Of a DNA stretch of 64,000 nucleotides, positions 35,866 to 45,960 are shown one piece after another. Positions within the stretch are counted from its first letter, which is position 1, and each line of letters opens with the position of its first letter. The position numbers and the translations under genes were made by a program. The notes under the pieces were generated by a model, which made no database searches, had not been told where the DNA came from, and saw only the letters and a program-made list of their open reading frames with translations. The DNA is from Rhynchosporium graminicola (Eukaryota; Ascomycota; Leotiomycetes; Helotiales; Ploettnerulaceae). Location: the NCBI GenBank assembly GCA_900074885.1, contig FJUW01000003.1:1102196-1166195 (forward strand), given 5' to 3'.

Positions 35866-38800
35866 ATGGAGCAATCACCAAGCACACGACCATCGGGTCT
35901 CCCTCGACCGTCGAGGCTTCCGGTACCCAGCCTGCGAACAGCCCCTTCAAGAGACAATTTGCAAGCTTCCAGACAGAGCAGCATTGCCATTCCTCGACTG
36001 CGAGGCTCCGATTCTCGCGACACCTTATCTTCCGCGTATTCGAAGCCTCGTTCCCCTTCAACTCCCAATCGCCAATCAACCATAGCCTCCCGCCAAAGAG
36101 ATGTCTCAACTGGGTCCATCATCCATAATCAAGCCCCCCAACAACCTCGAAAGAAGGCCAGTCAGGAGTTTCTGTTCAGGAAGCCTTCACGACCAGTTAT
36201 GCGGATGGAGCCTGCGCACAAGGAGGAAACGGAAGAGCTGGAGGTATTTATAGAAGACGATAGCCCGATAGGGGAGGCAATACAGACGTACGATCTACCA
36301 CCACGAAGCTCGAAGCCACGTCCATCTCTCTCCGAACGAACAATGGAGACTCTGCAAAACATACCCTCCTCTCCAGCGATACGGAACCGGAGTTCAAGCT
36401 TTTACAGGAAAGATAGTCCCATGAGACCTCCGTCTCGGACAGCTAGCTCGAGACCAACTTCAAGCGCTGGATCCGGGACGAGCTCTGGCAATTCGATACC
36501 AATAGACTTCCGAGCGTCTACAAATACGTTCCGACCTCCTCGATCGTCATTCATTGGACAAACTCCTCTAAAGCGTCCCGGCACTGGCCAGTCATCCAAA
36601 TCAACGTCTACCAATCAAGACATGGCGCCTCCAGAAATCTCTAGACTTCCATCACCAAGCTTCTCTGCTTCAGTTCGTGGTTCACCAAGTCCTGTAAAGG
36701 GATTGGCCCTACCAGGTGTCAAAGGCGGCAGCAAAACATTTTCTGGTCGATCCATGAAACACCGAGCCTCTATCAATGGTCTCTTTCGTAAGCCGTCTAC
36801 TACGAATCTGGATCAGTCAAGTGATCTGGACAGGATCGGTTTTGTTCCTAAGAAGCAATCAACAACGTTTTCTAACAGCTCGTCCGAAGCTGCATCGACT
36901 GCTTCGAAAAGTTCAGAAGCCACTAGCACATTTTCTGGTGGTTCAGTGGATGATCAAAGTATGCCTGCCAGAAAGTCATCTCTCGCTTTACGTGACCAGA
37001 TAGCCAAAGCTAAAGCCGCGAAGCGTGCTGCTGCAACCAAGCAACTATCTACTATCAACTCCGAGTCAAATGAAGCTCCTATCATTCCCTCTGAGACCTT
37101 TGATTTTGGATTGGCAGATGATCCATTCAATCAACAAGTACGACAAGATGGCGCCAAAGGACTTCTCCAGAAGCGCATTGATGCAGCTCGTACCGATGGG
37201 CGCCTTAACATTGCTGCCATGGGATTTAAGCAGATTCCAGATGAAGTTATGAACATGTATAACCTTGAATCGATTGCCGCTCGGAATGGTGCTTGGGCTG
37301 AGTCTGTCGACTTGACGAGATTGATCGCGGCCGGAAATGAGCTTGAAATACTGTCGGATGATATCTTCCCTGATGTTGACCCAAGAGAAAACGCTGATGA
37401 TGAAGATGCAAAAGGGAACCAATTCGGGGGACTAGAAACACTTGATTTGCATGAAAACGTGTTGATCGCCTTGCCTATTGGACTGCGGAGACTCGAATTG
37501 TTGACTTCTCTAAATCTGGTAAGTGGTAGATCTACAATTGAAATGTACTTACTGACATGTACAGTCCAATAACAAACTCAACAACGAATGCTTTCAGGTC
37601 ATATCTCAAATATTATCTTTGCGAGATCTGAAGATCGCCAACAACGGCTTGACTGGCCCTCTGGATCCGAGCCTAACGTGTCTCACAAACCTGGAAGTGC
37701 TAGACCTGCAGCACAATACTTTGACTTCCTTGCCTGAAGGTCTGGCCGACCTGGTTCGATTACGTGTTCTCAATCTCAATGAAAACAAATTCAAGTCGCT
37801 TCCTTTTGAAAAGTTGCGCGATATGCCACTGATCGAACTTTTGGCCGCCAAAAATCAGCTCACTGGTACATTGATATATGCAGAGGTTGATGAACTTCGT
37901 CATCTTCAAATCCTGGATGTTACTGCCAATGCTCTCACCAACCTCGATGTGTCAGGCACGCTTCGGCTCCCAGCACTTCATCAATTGAGCTGCTCGGCGA
38001 ACCGATTGACCGAGCTGCCAGATCTGGAATCCTGGACGTCACTTCTGACCCTAGCTGCGGATGATAATAATTTGGCAACGATACCGGATGGCTTCGTCAA
38101 TCTCCCAACGATCAAGAATGTAAATTTCAGCGGCAATAATATCAAAATTCTAGACGATAGAATAGGAGGGATGGATAGTCTTGACATCTTCAGAATCAGC
38201 GGCAACCCGCTGCGGGAAAAGAAGTTCTCAGGTATGACTACCGAGGACTTGAAACGAGCTTTGAAAGCAAGAATGGAACCCGAAGAACCAGAGAGCCAAA
38301 CGGATGGCAGTGCCGATTTCTATTCCGCAGCAGGAACACCGCCTCTATCGCCTCGCTCCGGATCTACAGATTGGCCAGTCAAAGCCGGCGGTATCCTCGA
38401 CCGCTCAAATACCTCTTCTCACTCTCTCAACCCCGTAACAGCAGCGGATATCGCCTCCGCAAACTCCATTTTCATCCTCGAACTCCACCACAACATGTTC
38501 AAAGAGATTCCTGCCTCAATCGCTTTCTTCGCCGCCACTTTAACAAACTTAACGATAAGCCACAACGAGCTCACAAGCGACACTTTTTTAAAAGACGAGC
38601 TCGGACTCCCGGCGTTGAAAGAACTCAATTTAAGCTCCAACACTTTCTCCTCCCTCTCCCCACTCATCAACCGTCTCAAAGCACCTCTCCTCACTCGCCT
38701 CGACATTTCTTTTAACCGCCTGACCTCTCTCCCACCTCTCAAACCACATTTTCCTGCCCTCCACACCCTCCTCGCTTCGCACAACACTATTCGCGAACTT

Positions 38801-39031
38801 TCCCCGGAAGCGGTAAAGGGGTTAAAGGTTTTGGATTGTTCAAGTAACGATATCAACAGCTTGAATGCCAGGATTGGTCTCCTGGGAGGACCAGAGGGAC
38901 TGAAGACATTGGATGTCAGTGGGAATCGCTTCAGGGTCCCGAAGTACACGGTGCTTGAGAAGGGAACGGAGGCTACGCTCGCGTGGTTGCGGGATCGGAT
39001 TCCGGTGGGAGAAATTGACGAGGTGGAATAA
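35866..39031 (+). CDS. Leucine-rich repeat protein (LRRC40-like), 1039 aa
   Basis: Exon 35866..37518, 46-nt intron (GTAAGT...ACAG), exon 37565..39031. Residues 1-500 are Ser/Pro/Arg-rich and mostly disordered; the leucine-rich repeats begin near residue 525 (GLETLDLHENVL) and run to about 1010. Repeats are of the short LxxLxLxxNxLxxLP type, e.g. LEVLDLQHNTLTSLPEGL and LRVLNLNENKFKSLP. The repeat block is split by a Ser-rich insertion near residues 785-820. The splice joins LTSLNL to SNNKLN, restoring a canonical repeat. Short-repeat LRR proteins act as protein-protein adaptors; the closest named relative I can suggest is LRRC40, at modest confidence. No signal peptide or membrane helix. Confidence 0.88.
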
Positions 39032-39635
39032 GCCGTGTTTGGTTTCGCTTACTCGGTTTTCGAGTCAGGTTGTTGCGCGAGCGAGTCTAATCTGCCTGCT
39101 GAACTGGGCGTTTGGGTATACCTGTTCCCGTTCTTATTTCTACTCTTATTATCAAATCTGGTCCTTGGCGAGATGCCGGATCATTGGATGGATGATCGGT
39201 AAATGGCCTACAACTTCTTTCCCTCCTCTTTCTACTACTGTACTGAATTTCCTGTGTACGCAGTAAAGGGAGAATTCTTTTAGTTCCCTTTTGTGAACAA
39301 GGCCTGCGTGCCTGTTAGGGTATGGCATACATGGATAAACCAAACCAAACCACCTAGACTACTTACTTGTAATGCCAATATTGTTCCATGATCTGATCTG
39401 ATTTGATCTGAATGTACAAGTTCTTGTTTTATTTTTTTGAGGCATTGATTCAATGATTTGAGAATATTCCGAACTCGCTTTGTTCCAATCCGTCATAAGC
39501 CGGAAACTTGATACTAAACTTCGATTTTCACCTCGTGGTGGGCGAGGGTAAGTGGGAAAGGGTCAGTCAGTCCTTACTTTATCCTCACTCATATGGACAT
39601 GGACATGGTAGACATGTATCTACACACACGCTTCA

Positions 39636-39663
39636 CCTACCTACCTACCTACCTACCTACCTA
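39636..39663. repeat. (CTAC)n microsatellite
   Basis: Seven CTAC units. Confidence 0.88.
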
Positions 39664-39814
39664 AGCTGTATTCATCTTCCACTGCATTCTATAGCCTTTA
39701 TTTGGAGTTGGCAAATCAATTTATTTTTTGTTGAAGTAATTAACAAGGAGTCAGGGCCAGGATCTCGCGCATCAAACTTGGCAGTTGAATAGATAATAAT
39801 AAATATTTACCTTT

Positions 39815-39839
39815 ACTATACTATACTATACTATACTAT
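39815..39839. repeat. (CTATA)5 pentanucleotide microsatellite
   Basis: Five CTATA units. Confidence 0.85.
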
Positions 39840-40197
39840 CCTGAAATATAGTACTATTCTATCCTGCTGTCATGCTCGTATCTTATCTTAGTACATACTT
39901 GCAGAATCTTCAATCCCGGACCTGCGTGCAGAAAGAAGACTAATTAATTGATGAGATCGCTACTATGGTCGTTAAAACGTGTCATCATGAATAGAGCAGC
40001 ATAAGTGCTCCATCGGTATAGCGAAAGGTACCTCGCTTCCTGCGTGCGTGTCGGAATGGTATGTGGTACCGAATGAGACGGACTGCGATCTTGATCGCCT
40101 CGAGGTTTGAGAGTCAGTCGTCTGTCCCTAGATGCTTACGCCTCCTTTAGAGAGAAGAATGGAAAAGGGGAAGATCACCCCTCTCACAATGCTAGCT

Positions 40198-41993
40198 TCA
40201 AAGCCTCTTCTCTCCTTCCTGACCCTTCAGCCGTTTCTCCTCTTCCCGCAACTCATCCTTCAACCCCTCGCCCCTCAAGAAACCAACTCCACGTCTAACG
40301 ACCCCACTATTAATGGCCTTCTTCTCCCTCTCAAAAACAACATTCACACACATCAAACTGACGACGAAGATCCAGACATCTCCACCTCTGATACCTTTCC
40401 ACCATCCCCTCTTCCTACCCACCTTCCACAAACTATCGATACTCGCACGCGTGGCGTACAGAAACTCGCCTCTTGCTTCCCTCCTTACAATGTAGCCCCA
40501 AATACCACCGAGGAAACCACCGAGGAAGAATCTCTTGGTGGAGAGGAGGTGAGAAGGGAGGTATTTCTGGAAAAGGCATATTGCGGCCCATGAGGTGCCA
40601 ATAGAGGAGGATGTGAAGAGGGTGTAGCGTAATATGCGAGCGGCGAGGTTATTGATCGTTTTTAGTGGAGCGTTGTATAGTTTATTGTAAGAAGGCAAGG
40701 AGAGAACTGAGAAGACGAGTGTGAAGAAACGGGCTAGGGGTGGGATGGTGGTCAGGTAATGCGAGAGATAGGTCCGAGTACAGGAAGGGTCGGAGGGATG
40801 CAGGACCGCGCAGGAGAGGGATGTTATCAGGGGGTGGGCGGGGGAGGTTATTGGTGATATTGATGAAAGGGTTGGGGGGAGAGTGTTGCTGTTCGGGAAG
40901 AGTATTGGGGATACGAATTTTCTGGGGGTGTGTTAGTGTATTGGTTTTGCGGAGGATCTGAGATGAGAGGGAACGTACGGATATCGAAGACGAGCAATCT
41001 CGGCAAGAGAATCGACCTGGTCATAAGAACTTGGCCAGGGGAGATTGGCTGGGTAGTCCTCTGGCCGAGGCTGGACGTATGTTGGCGAGTACTTCAGGAT
41101 GAAATCTCCATATGCCTGTCCCAATTAGCTTAGATCACTTTCGACGCATGAGATAACTTACGCTGGGAAAACAATCCCTATCAAAAACAAAAGCGTACAA
41201 CAAGTGACCACTAGTAAACGGGAAAAGCAGCCAACTCCCCCACCACCAAGGTTTCTCTCCTTTACTCCAAATCCACCCCTCCTCTTCAGCCAGATTATAC
41301 GCAAATTCCGCCGCTCTACTCAAAGCGTAAATCGATATCGTAACTCGTAATTGATCAGCAGGATTGATCGCTAATGCAAACCCTGCTAAACTGGCTCCGA
41401 CAGCCGGTGCTAGAGAAGAAGTGAGGGTTTTGGAGGTACGTTTGTTACGTTGGCGGAAGGGCCGGGCTTCAGGTGCGAGGAGATGGGCGCGCAGACGCGT
41501 GAAGAAGCGGAACAGGATCCGGTGGAGGAGGAGGATGGTGGAGAGGGAGAGGGAGAGTCTGAAGTTGTGGTTGCGCCAGGGGGGAACTTTCTTGTTCCTG
41601 TGTTTGTTCCATTAGCATGATTCTTTGTTGAATAATTTTGTTCTGCATAGGTAAGTCAACTCACACTCCTCTTGCCCCAAGGAATCTCTCCTTGATCAAA
41701 CCCCAAACCTTCAACCCAGCACTCGTCGCAACAAATACCCTCAAACTCGCCCGGACAGCCGCAGCATTATAATCATCGCTTCCGGGCCTCTGAACCAATT
41801 TGTCAACCCTGGATACAGAGGGCGTATTCCTCTTTAGCAATTTGGAGCGCGATAGTATATAGGAATGTAGAGTTTCGTATTCTTTCGCCGAGATCGTGTA
41901 GCGGAGGGCGTTACGGAGGATGGGATCTGCTGTTGATTTGGCGGAGATTCGAGGGTTGGATTTCGAATTTGATTTGTGATCTGGGGAGGACAT
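40198..41993 (-). CDS. TMEM135-like multi-pass membrane protein, 541 aa
   Basis: Four exons: 41993..41665, 41597..41162, 41115..40979, 40921..40198, with introns of 67, 47 and 57 nt, all with GT...AG ends and good branch sites (TGCTAATGG, GCTAATTGG, ACTAACAC). Frame is continuous through every junction. Features: a Ser/Lys-rich N-terminus; hydrophobic helices in the first half; a conserved-looking block WWWGSWLLFPFTSGHLLYAF and FDRDCFPS-AYGDFILKYSP; and, in the last exon, FFLGGFLGGIWGYIVRREAR and a further helix VWIFVVSLMCVNVVF. This matches fungal proteins annotated with the TMEM135 N-terminal domain, which are membrane proteins linked to peroxisomes and mitochondria in animals (family knowledge). 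Localisation here is not shown by the sequence. Confidence 0.82.
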
Positions 41994-42380
41994 CTTGTTC
42001 TGGGCGGTACGAGGGCATAGGTCGTGAGTTTGTTGATATTACGGCTTGAGACTTTGTTGTTGCGACTGAGATGATGGGACATGAAATCGGGACCAAACAT
42101 GTGTACCTCGGCTGTTGGGTGTTTACCGTCACGTGAGGACCATAAGAGTGTAAAATCTGAGACTTGCATCTGCAAGATTGCGTTACTACACATTTAGTGA
42201 CTGGAGGTTTCGAGGCTTGGAACCGTCAAATACAAATTACTACATTACTTGACACGAATCGCTCGTCAAGCCATAACTATAAGAAGTTGCTAAATATTTG
42301 CAAAAATATTTTCACTATCTTCAACCACGGTACCATCCATCAGGGTGAGATGAATTCGACATAAATCTCTATGTACATAT
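41994..42380. other. Intergenic spacer
   Basis: Promoter of the TMEM135-like gene and 3' flank of the small secreted-protein gene. Nothing else recognised. Confidence 0.5.
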
Positions 42381-42781
42381 CTAGTTACAATCCATAGCCT
42401 CTCCAGTCAAAGTGTTGCAGCAGTCTCCATCGGCCTATCATTAAATCAGCACCATCTTTCTGTCAAGATGTACTGCATTTCACTCGAAATAATCAAGAAG
42501 TGGCAATAGATCATAACTTACACACTCGACGCCCCAGTTCTCGCACTGAGCGAAGATAAAATCGCGGGTGTGACAATCAGGAGCGCTCTCCTGCTCACAA
42601 GCAGTGACATCGGCCCAGCAGCAGTGGTTTGCCTGCGAGCACTATTTGAAAGATCAGTTCTGAGTATGAATCTGGGAATCCGCGTTGGAGATTGGGTGAT
42701 TGGAGTTGAATGAGATAGTGAGTAACATACAGCCATGACAGATGTGACGAGAGCCAGGATAGTGATGATTGAGAATTGCAT
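42381..42781 (-). CDS. Small secreted cysteine-rich protein, 74 aa
   Basis: Three exons: 42781..42731 (17 codons), 42641..42522 (40 codons), 42434..42381 (18 codons with stop). Introns of 89 and 87 nt have GTATGT/GTAAGT donors and all junctions are phase 0. Exon 1 is exactly a signal peptide, MQFSIITILALVTSVMA, with a clean A-x-A-like end; the mature part starts CSQANHCCWADVTAC and ends DCCNTLTGEAMDCN. The mature chain of 57 residues has 10 Cys, an even number suited to five disulfides. No family recognised. Size, secretion signal and Cys content fit an apoplastic effector-like or antimicrobial protein (inference). An alternative acceptor 9 nt downstream would remove three residues including one Cys. 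Confidence 0.78.
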
Positions 42782-45700
42782 CTTGAAGTACGTAGTGGAG
42801 TTATCGAGTGAATGATGAAGCGACGAGAAGTTATGAAAGAGGAGTGAGGTAAAGACAGTTGGTTAATTATCATGTATTGAAGATGATGATGAGGCGAGGA
42901 GGTTTTGTATCCTTCCAAGCCGTCTCCTTTCTAAGATCCTCATAGGAGCCGTCGGCCCAACCAACAATTCCTATTTCAGGTCGCCAAGTGGAAAGTGGAT
43001 GCAAATACTCCTGAAGCGAGATTCAAGTTTCCATATTCGAGATACTAAGGTCTTGGCGGTTGCTTCTGATGTTATTCTTCTTTGGTGACATCTATAAATT
43101 TGTTCTCTTGAAGGAGAATATGTGATTGTGACTTTAGTGGTCTGTCAGTAACAGTCGAATTCTCCCTATTTCACACGCGACTATTGACGGAGCCCTTTTA
43201 TGTGTAGGTCCCAAGTAGAGATTCTCGAGTGCCAAGTCAGAGCAATGTTACAGTAGAGCTACTACGCCTTCAGCCAAGGCACAGTATCGACCAGATCATT
43301 TTTACACTCATGAGCTCTCAAAAGGCCTTTAAACTCATCTCAAGACTCCGCCGATACAATAGGCGCACTCACATATCCCTCTATACTCAATTGGCTCTAT
43401 CTTGCTGATTCCGCCTCGACAAGCCCGCATTTTCTGCCTACCAACTCGAATCATTCTGATCCGCACCAATATCTTAAAGCTTAACCAGCGCTGGATGAAT
43501 TCCAGCAGCAATTGCTTCCTCAAACGCCATTCTCTTTCCAATACCTTTGACGAGAGGTAAACATGGCGGTAGCACCAACCGAATGAAATACTCGCTTCTG
43601 TGAGCTTTCCTGGCCTCTTGTAAGCGAGATCTAGCTTCACGTCTCGCAAGCAGACAAGTAGGATTCTCCGGTGCTGGCATGTTGTATCTCCCGATGACTA
43701 GCTTCGTCCTGAGAATATTTCCGCTGGCACTTCGGGGGATATCAATCAGGCGTCGTGAAGGTACGAATAGCGAGGACTGAAACATCACCTCCAGATGTTG
43801 ATCCCTCTTGTTCCCAGCTAATATCGATGATTCGATTGTATGGAAACAATCTTTGGGCACTGCAGCTCTTGCTCAACTCAAACAGATTCTCCTGCGTAAC
43901 CTGTGCAATGTGGGGTTGAGATATGTTGAGAATTCGTACCTCATAGCACTATCCCGAACTGTCAAGAACTGTTTGATTTGCATCCGCGAAAGCTTCTAAT
44001 ACTGCTATCTGCGCGATCGGGTGTACGATGCAACGCTGCTGTGTAAAACAGCTACTGATAGGCACTATCTCACCCGATGCGTCGCGGATCTGACGACGCC
44101 GACTGTATTTTCCTGCTACGTACACGGAGGTTTTCAGGGGGGAAATGTTGGCCATTGATAGAGACAGTCCGCCACTACTGACTCTCCAGGTTTGTGTAAG
44201 AGGTTGAGACGTAGACTCTTAGGCATTTTGAGACTGCCGAGGAGTGTTGTGCTAGGAAGAATGGCGTGGTTGAAAAGAGTGAGACAGTGGTCAAGTGAGA
44301 TGGAATGGAGCCTGCACGTTTGAGTGTGGTTCCGAGAGCATCCTTAGATGCTCGCTCGTATTGATGTTGAGTGCTCTTCATGTACTGACTCCGAGATTAT
44401 ACCTTCGCATATCATTTCTCCATCATAGATACCAGGGTAGAGGGTCGTATATCTTTCACATCGCCTTCGACAATGAGATTAGTCATTTAGACCGCGACTC
44501 GAGGAAGTCCCGGCCTTGGAAGTGAAGGTGCAACCCATATATTGTAGTCAGCGTCTGATATGTCAGTTATGAAATATGCCTTTGGAGCACCGTTATTGGG
44601 ACTATGAATGTCGAATTTCCTGTCTGATAGCAGCGTAGCTGTTGTTTCCAAAAGTAGGGGCGTCCTGTGCATGTCCTTCTTTCGAAAAGATAGATTGTGC
44701 TCTATTGCTCGGTCAGGTGAGACCAAAACGTACTCTCAAAGTGTTTACAGATGATGAATCTTTTGCCTAAGAGTCTGCAAATTTTCCCATTTTGCACGAA
44801 ATTGTTCAAGTGTTCCAGCTACGAGACTGTATTGTATGGAGAGCAGAGTCAGGGTGAGCCATCGAGAGATGAGACTGGGACTCGGTACAACTTCTGGAAC
44901 TTCAGGGTGAGTTGCAAAAACATCTCGTGATGTAAAAAATTTCATGACTAGCATGTATTTGGTAAATCGCTCCAAGATGATCCTATTGGAGGTTCTTACA
45001 ATAGCGCTTGCTCGAGTGTAGCTCATTTAAATCGACTCTTACAATGTGAGGCTCGTGGCTCACACTTGGAGGATATCTTGATTGAGCAATGCACGACTTG
45101 GAGCTTTCGGAGGTCTACTTGGACGTGTTGGTATCGGACGGCCTTTGAGCTTGTTTTTCCAAAGCAACGGACATATTATCGTACGCATATCGATATTTCC
45201 AGCTTGTTAACTGTAGCAAATTCTGTAGGATATGTGTGCCATGCAGTGTTTGTATACCTAGGAAAAGGGATGAATACTTATGCCGCTTGTCAAGCTATCA
45301 TCAATCTCGAAACTTGCTTTTTCAAATTTTCAACATATAACTCTGAGCTCGGATACGCGGATATTGTCACAGTATCACGCTTTAATACTTATTAATCAGT
45401 TTTCAACGAGCGAGAATACTAGGGGCGGAAAATATCCTGGGAGCAAATAGTATAAAAACAATTACGCAAGGTACAGACCAAGGACGAGGCAAGGGAGACT
45501 GCAGAATATGAAATTGCCCCTTGGCGTAGATTCTACTACGTAGAATACTACGTGAAAAGCGTGAATATTTATTTAAACCTTAAGGTATCTTCTCAGTTAC
45601 CAAGAATAAGACCTGGTCAAACACAAGTTTAGCAGTGAGGTTGCTCTCCGATGATTGACAAGCCAGTCTAACCCGAATCAAGTTTAGCTGCCATCCAAGC

Positions 45701-45960
45701 GACTCAGATTCGCGGGGTGGAGTGGAAATAAATCTGCTCGGCCTTTGTCAGACGAGCTGCTCCTCGTGAGCCTCATCTTTTGACAACGCAGTCCGCTCCT
45801 CGCCCCTCCCGACTGTCCTCTTCATCAACGCGCGACTCCCCAGAGGCTACATGTCCAGCTCCTTGGTCCATGTTAATCTTGGGGACGCCTCTAGGACCAA
45901 GTAACGAAGATCAAAGCAAAGCAACTACTGTACCGTAGCAACTTCTACTTGCAATCAATC
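42782..45960. other. Intergenic, possible gene remnants
   Basis: 3.2 kb without a gene I can defend. Several short minus-strand frames (43474-43860, 44745-45026) look more protein-like than their surroundings but cannot be joined into one product. AT-rich from about 45.2 kb. The last 250 bases are the promoter of the BTB-like gene and include CT-rich sequence. Confidence 0.4.
43474..43860 (-). CDS. Unassigned 128-codon ORF, possibly a gene fragment
   Basis: Open frame starting MPKDCFHTIESS. Its only notable feature is RLIDIPRSASGNILRTKL near residue 37, which closely resembles the A10 motif of adenylate-forming enzymes (acyl-CoA ligases: IPRSASGKILR), except that Asn replaces the catalytic Lys. 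The flanking residues do not extend the similarity, so this may be chance or a degraded remnant. No neighbours of related function. Confidence 0.25.
   Translation of the reverse strand: MPKDCFHTIESSILAGNKRDQHLEVMFQSSLFVPSRRLIDIPRSASGNILRTKLVIGRYNMPAPENPTCLLARREARSRLQEARKAHRSEYFIRLVLPPCLPLVKGIGKRMAFEEAIAAGIHPALVKL

Larger units (their letters stand above)
39032..40197. other. Intergenic between convergent genes, with microsatellites
   Basis: 3' flanks of the LRR gene and the TMEM135-like gene. Contains (CTAC)n at 39636-39663 and (CTATA)n at 39815-39839, and is AT-rich near 39700-39900. No gene seen. Confidence 0.55.

Noticed and set aside
40132..40593. 153-codon plus-strand frame
   Set aside because: Antisense to the last exon of the TMEM135-like gene, whose splicing and frame are consistent.
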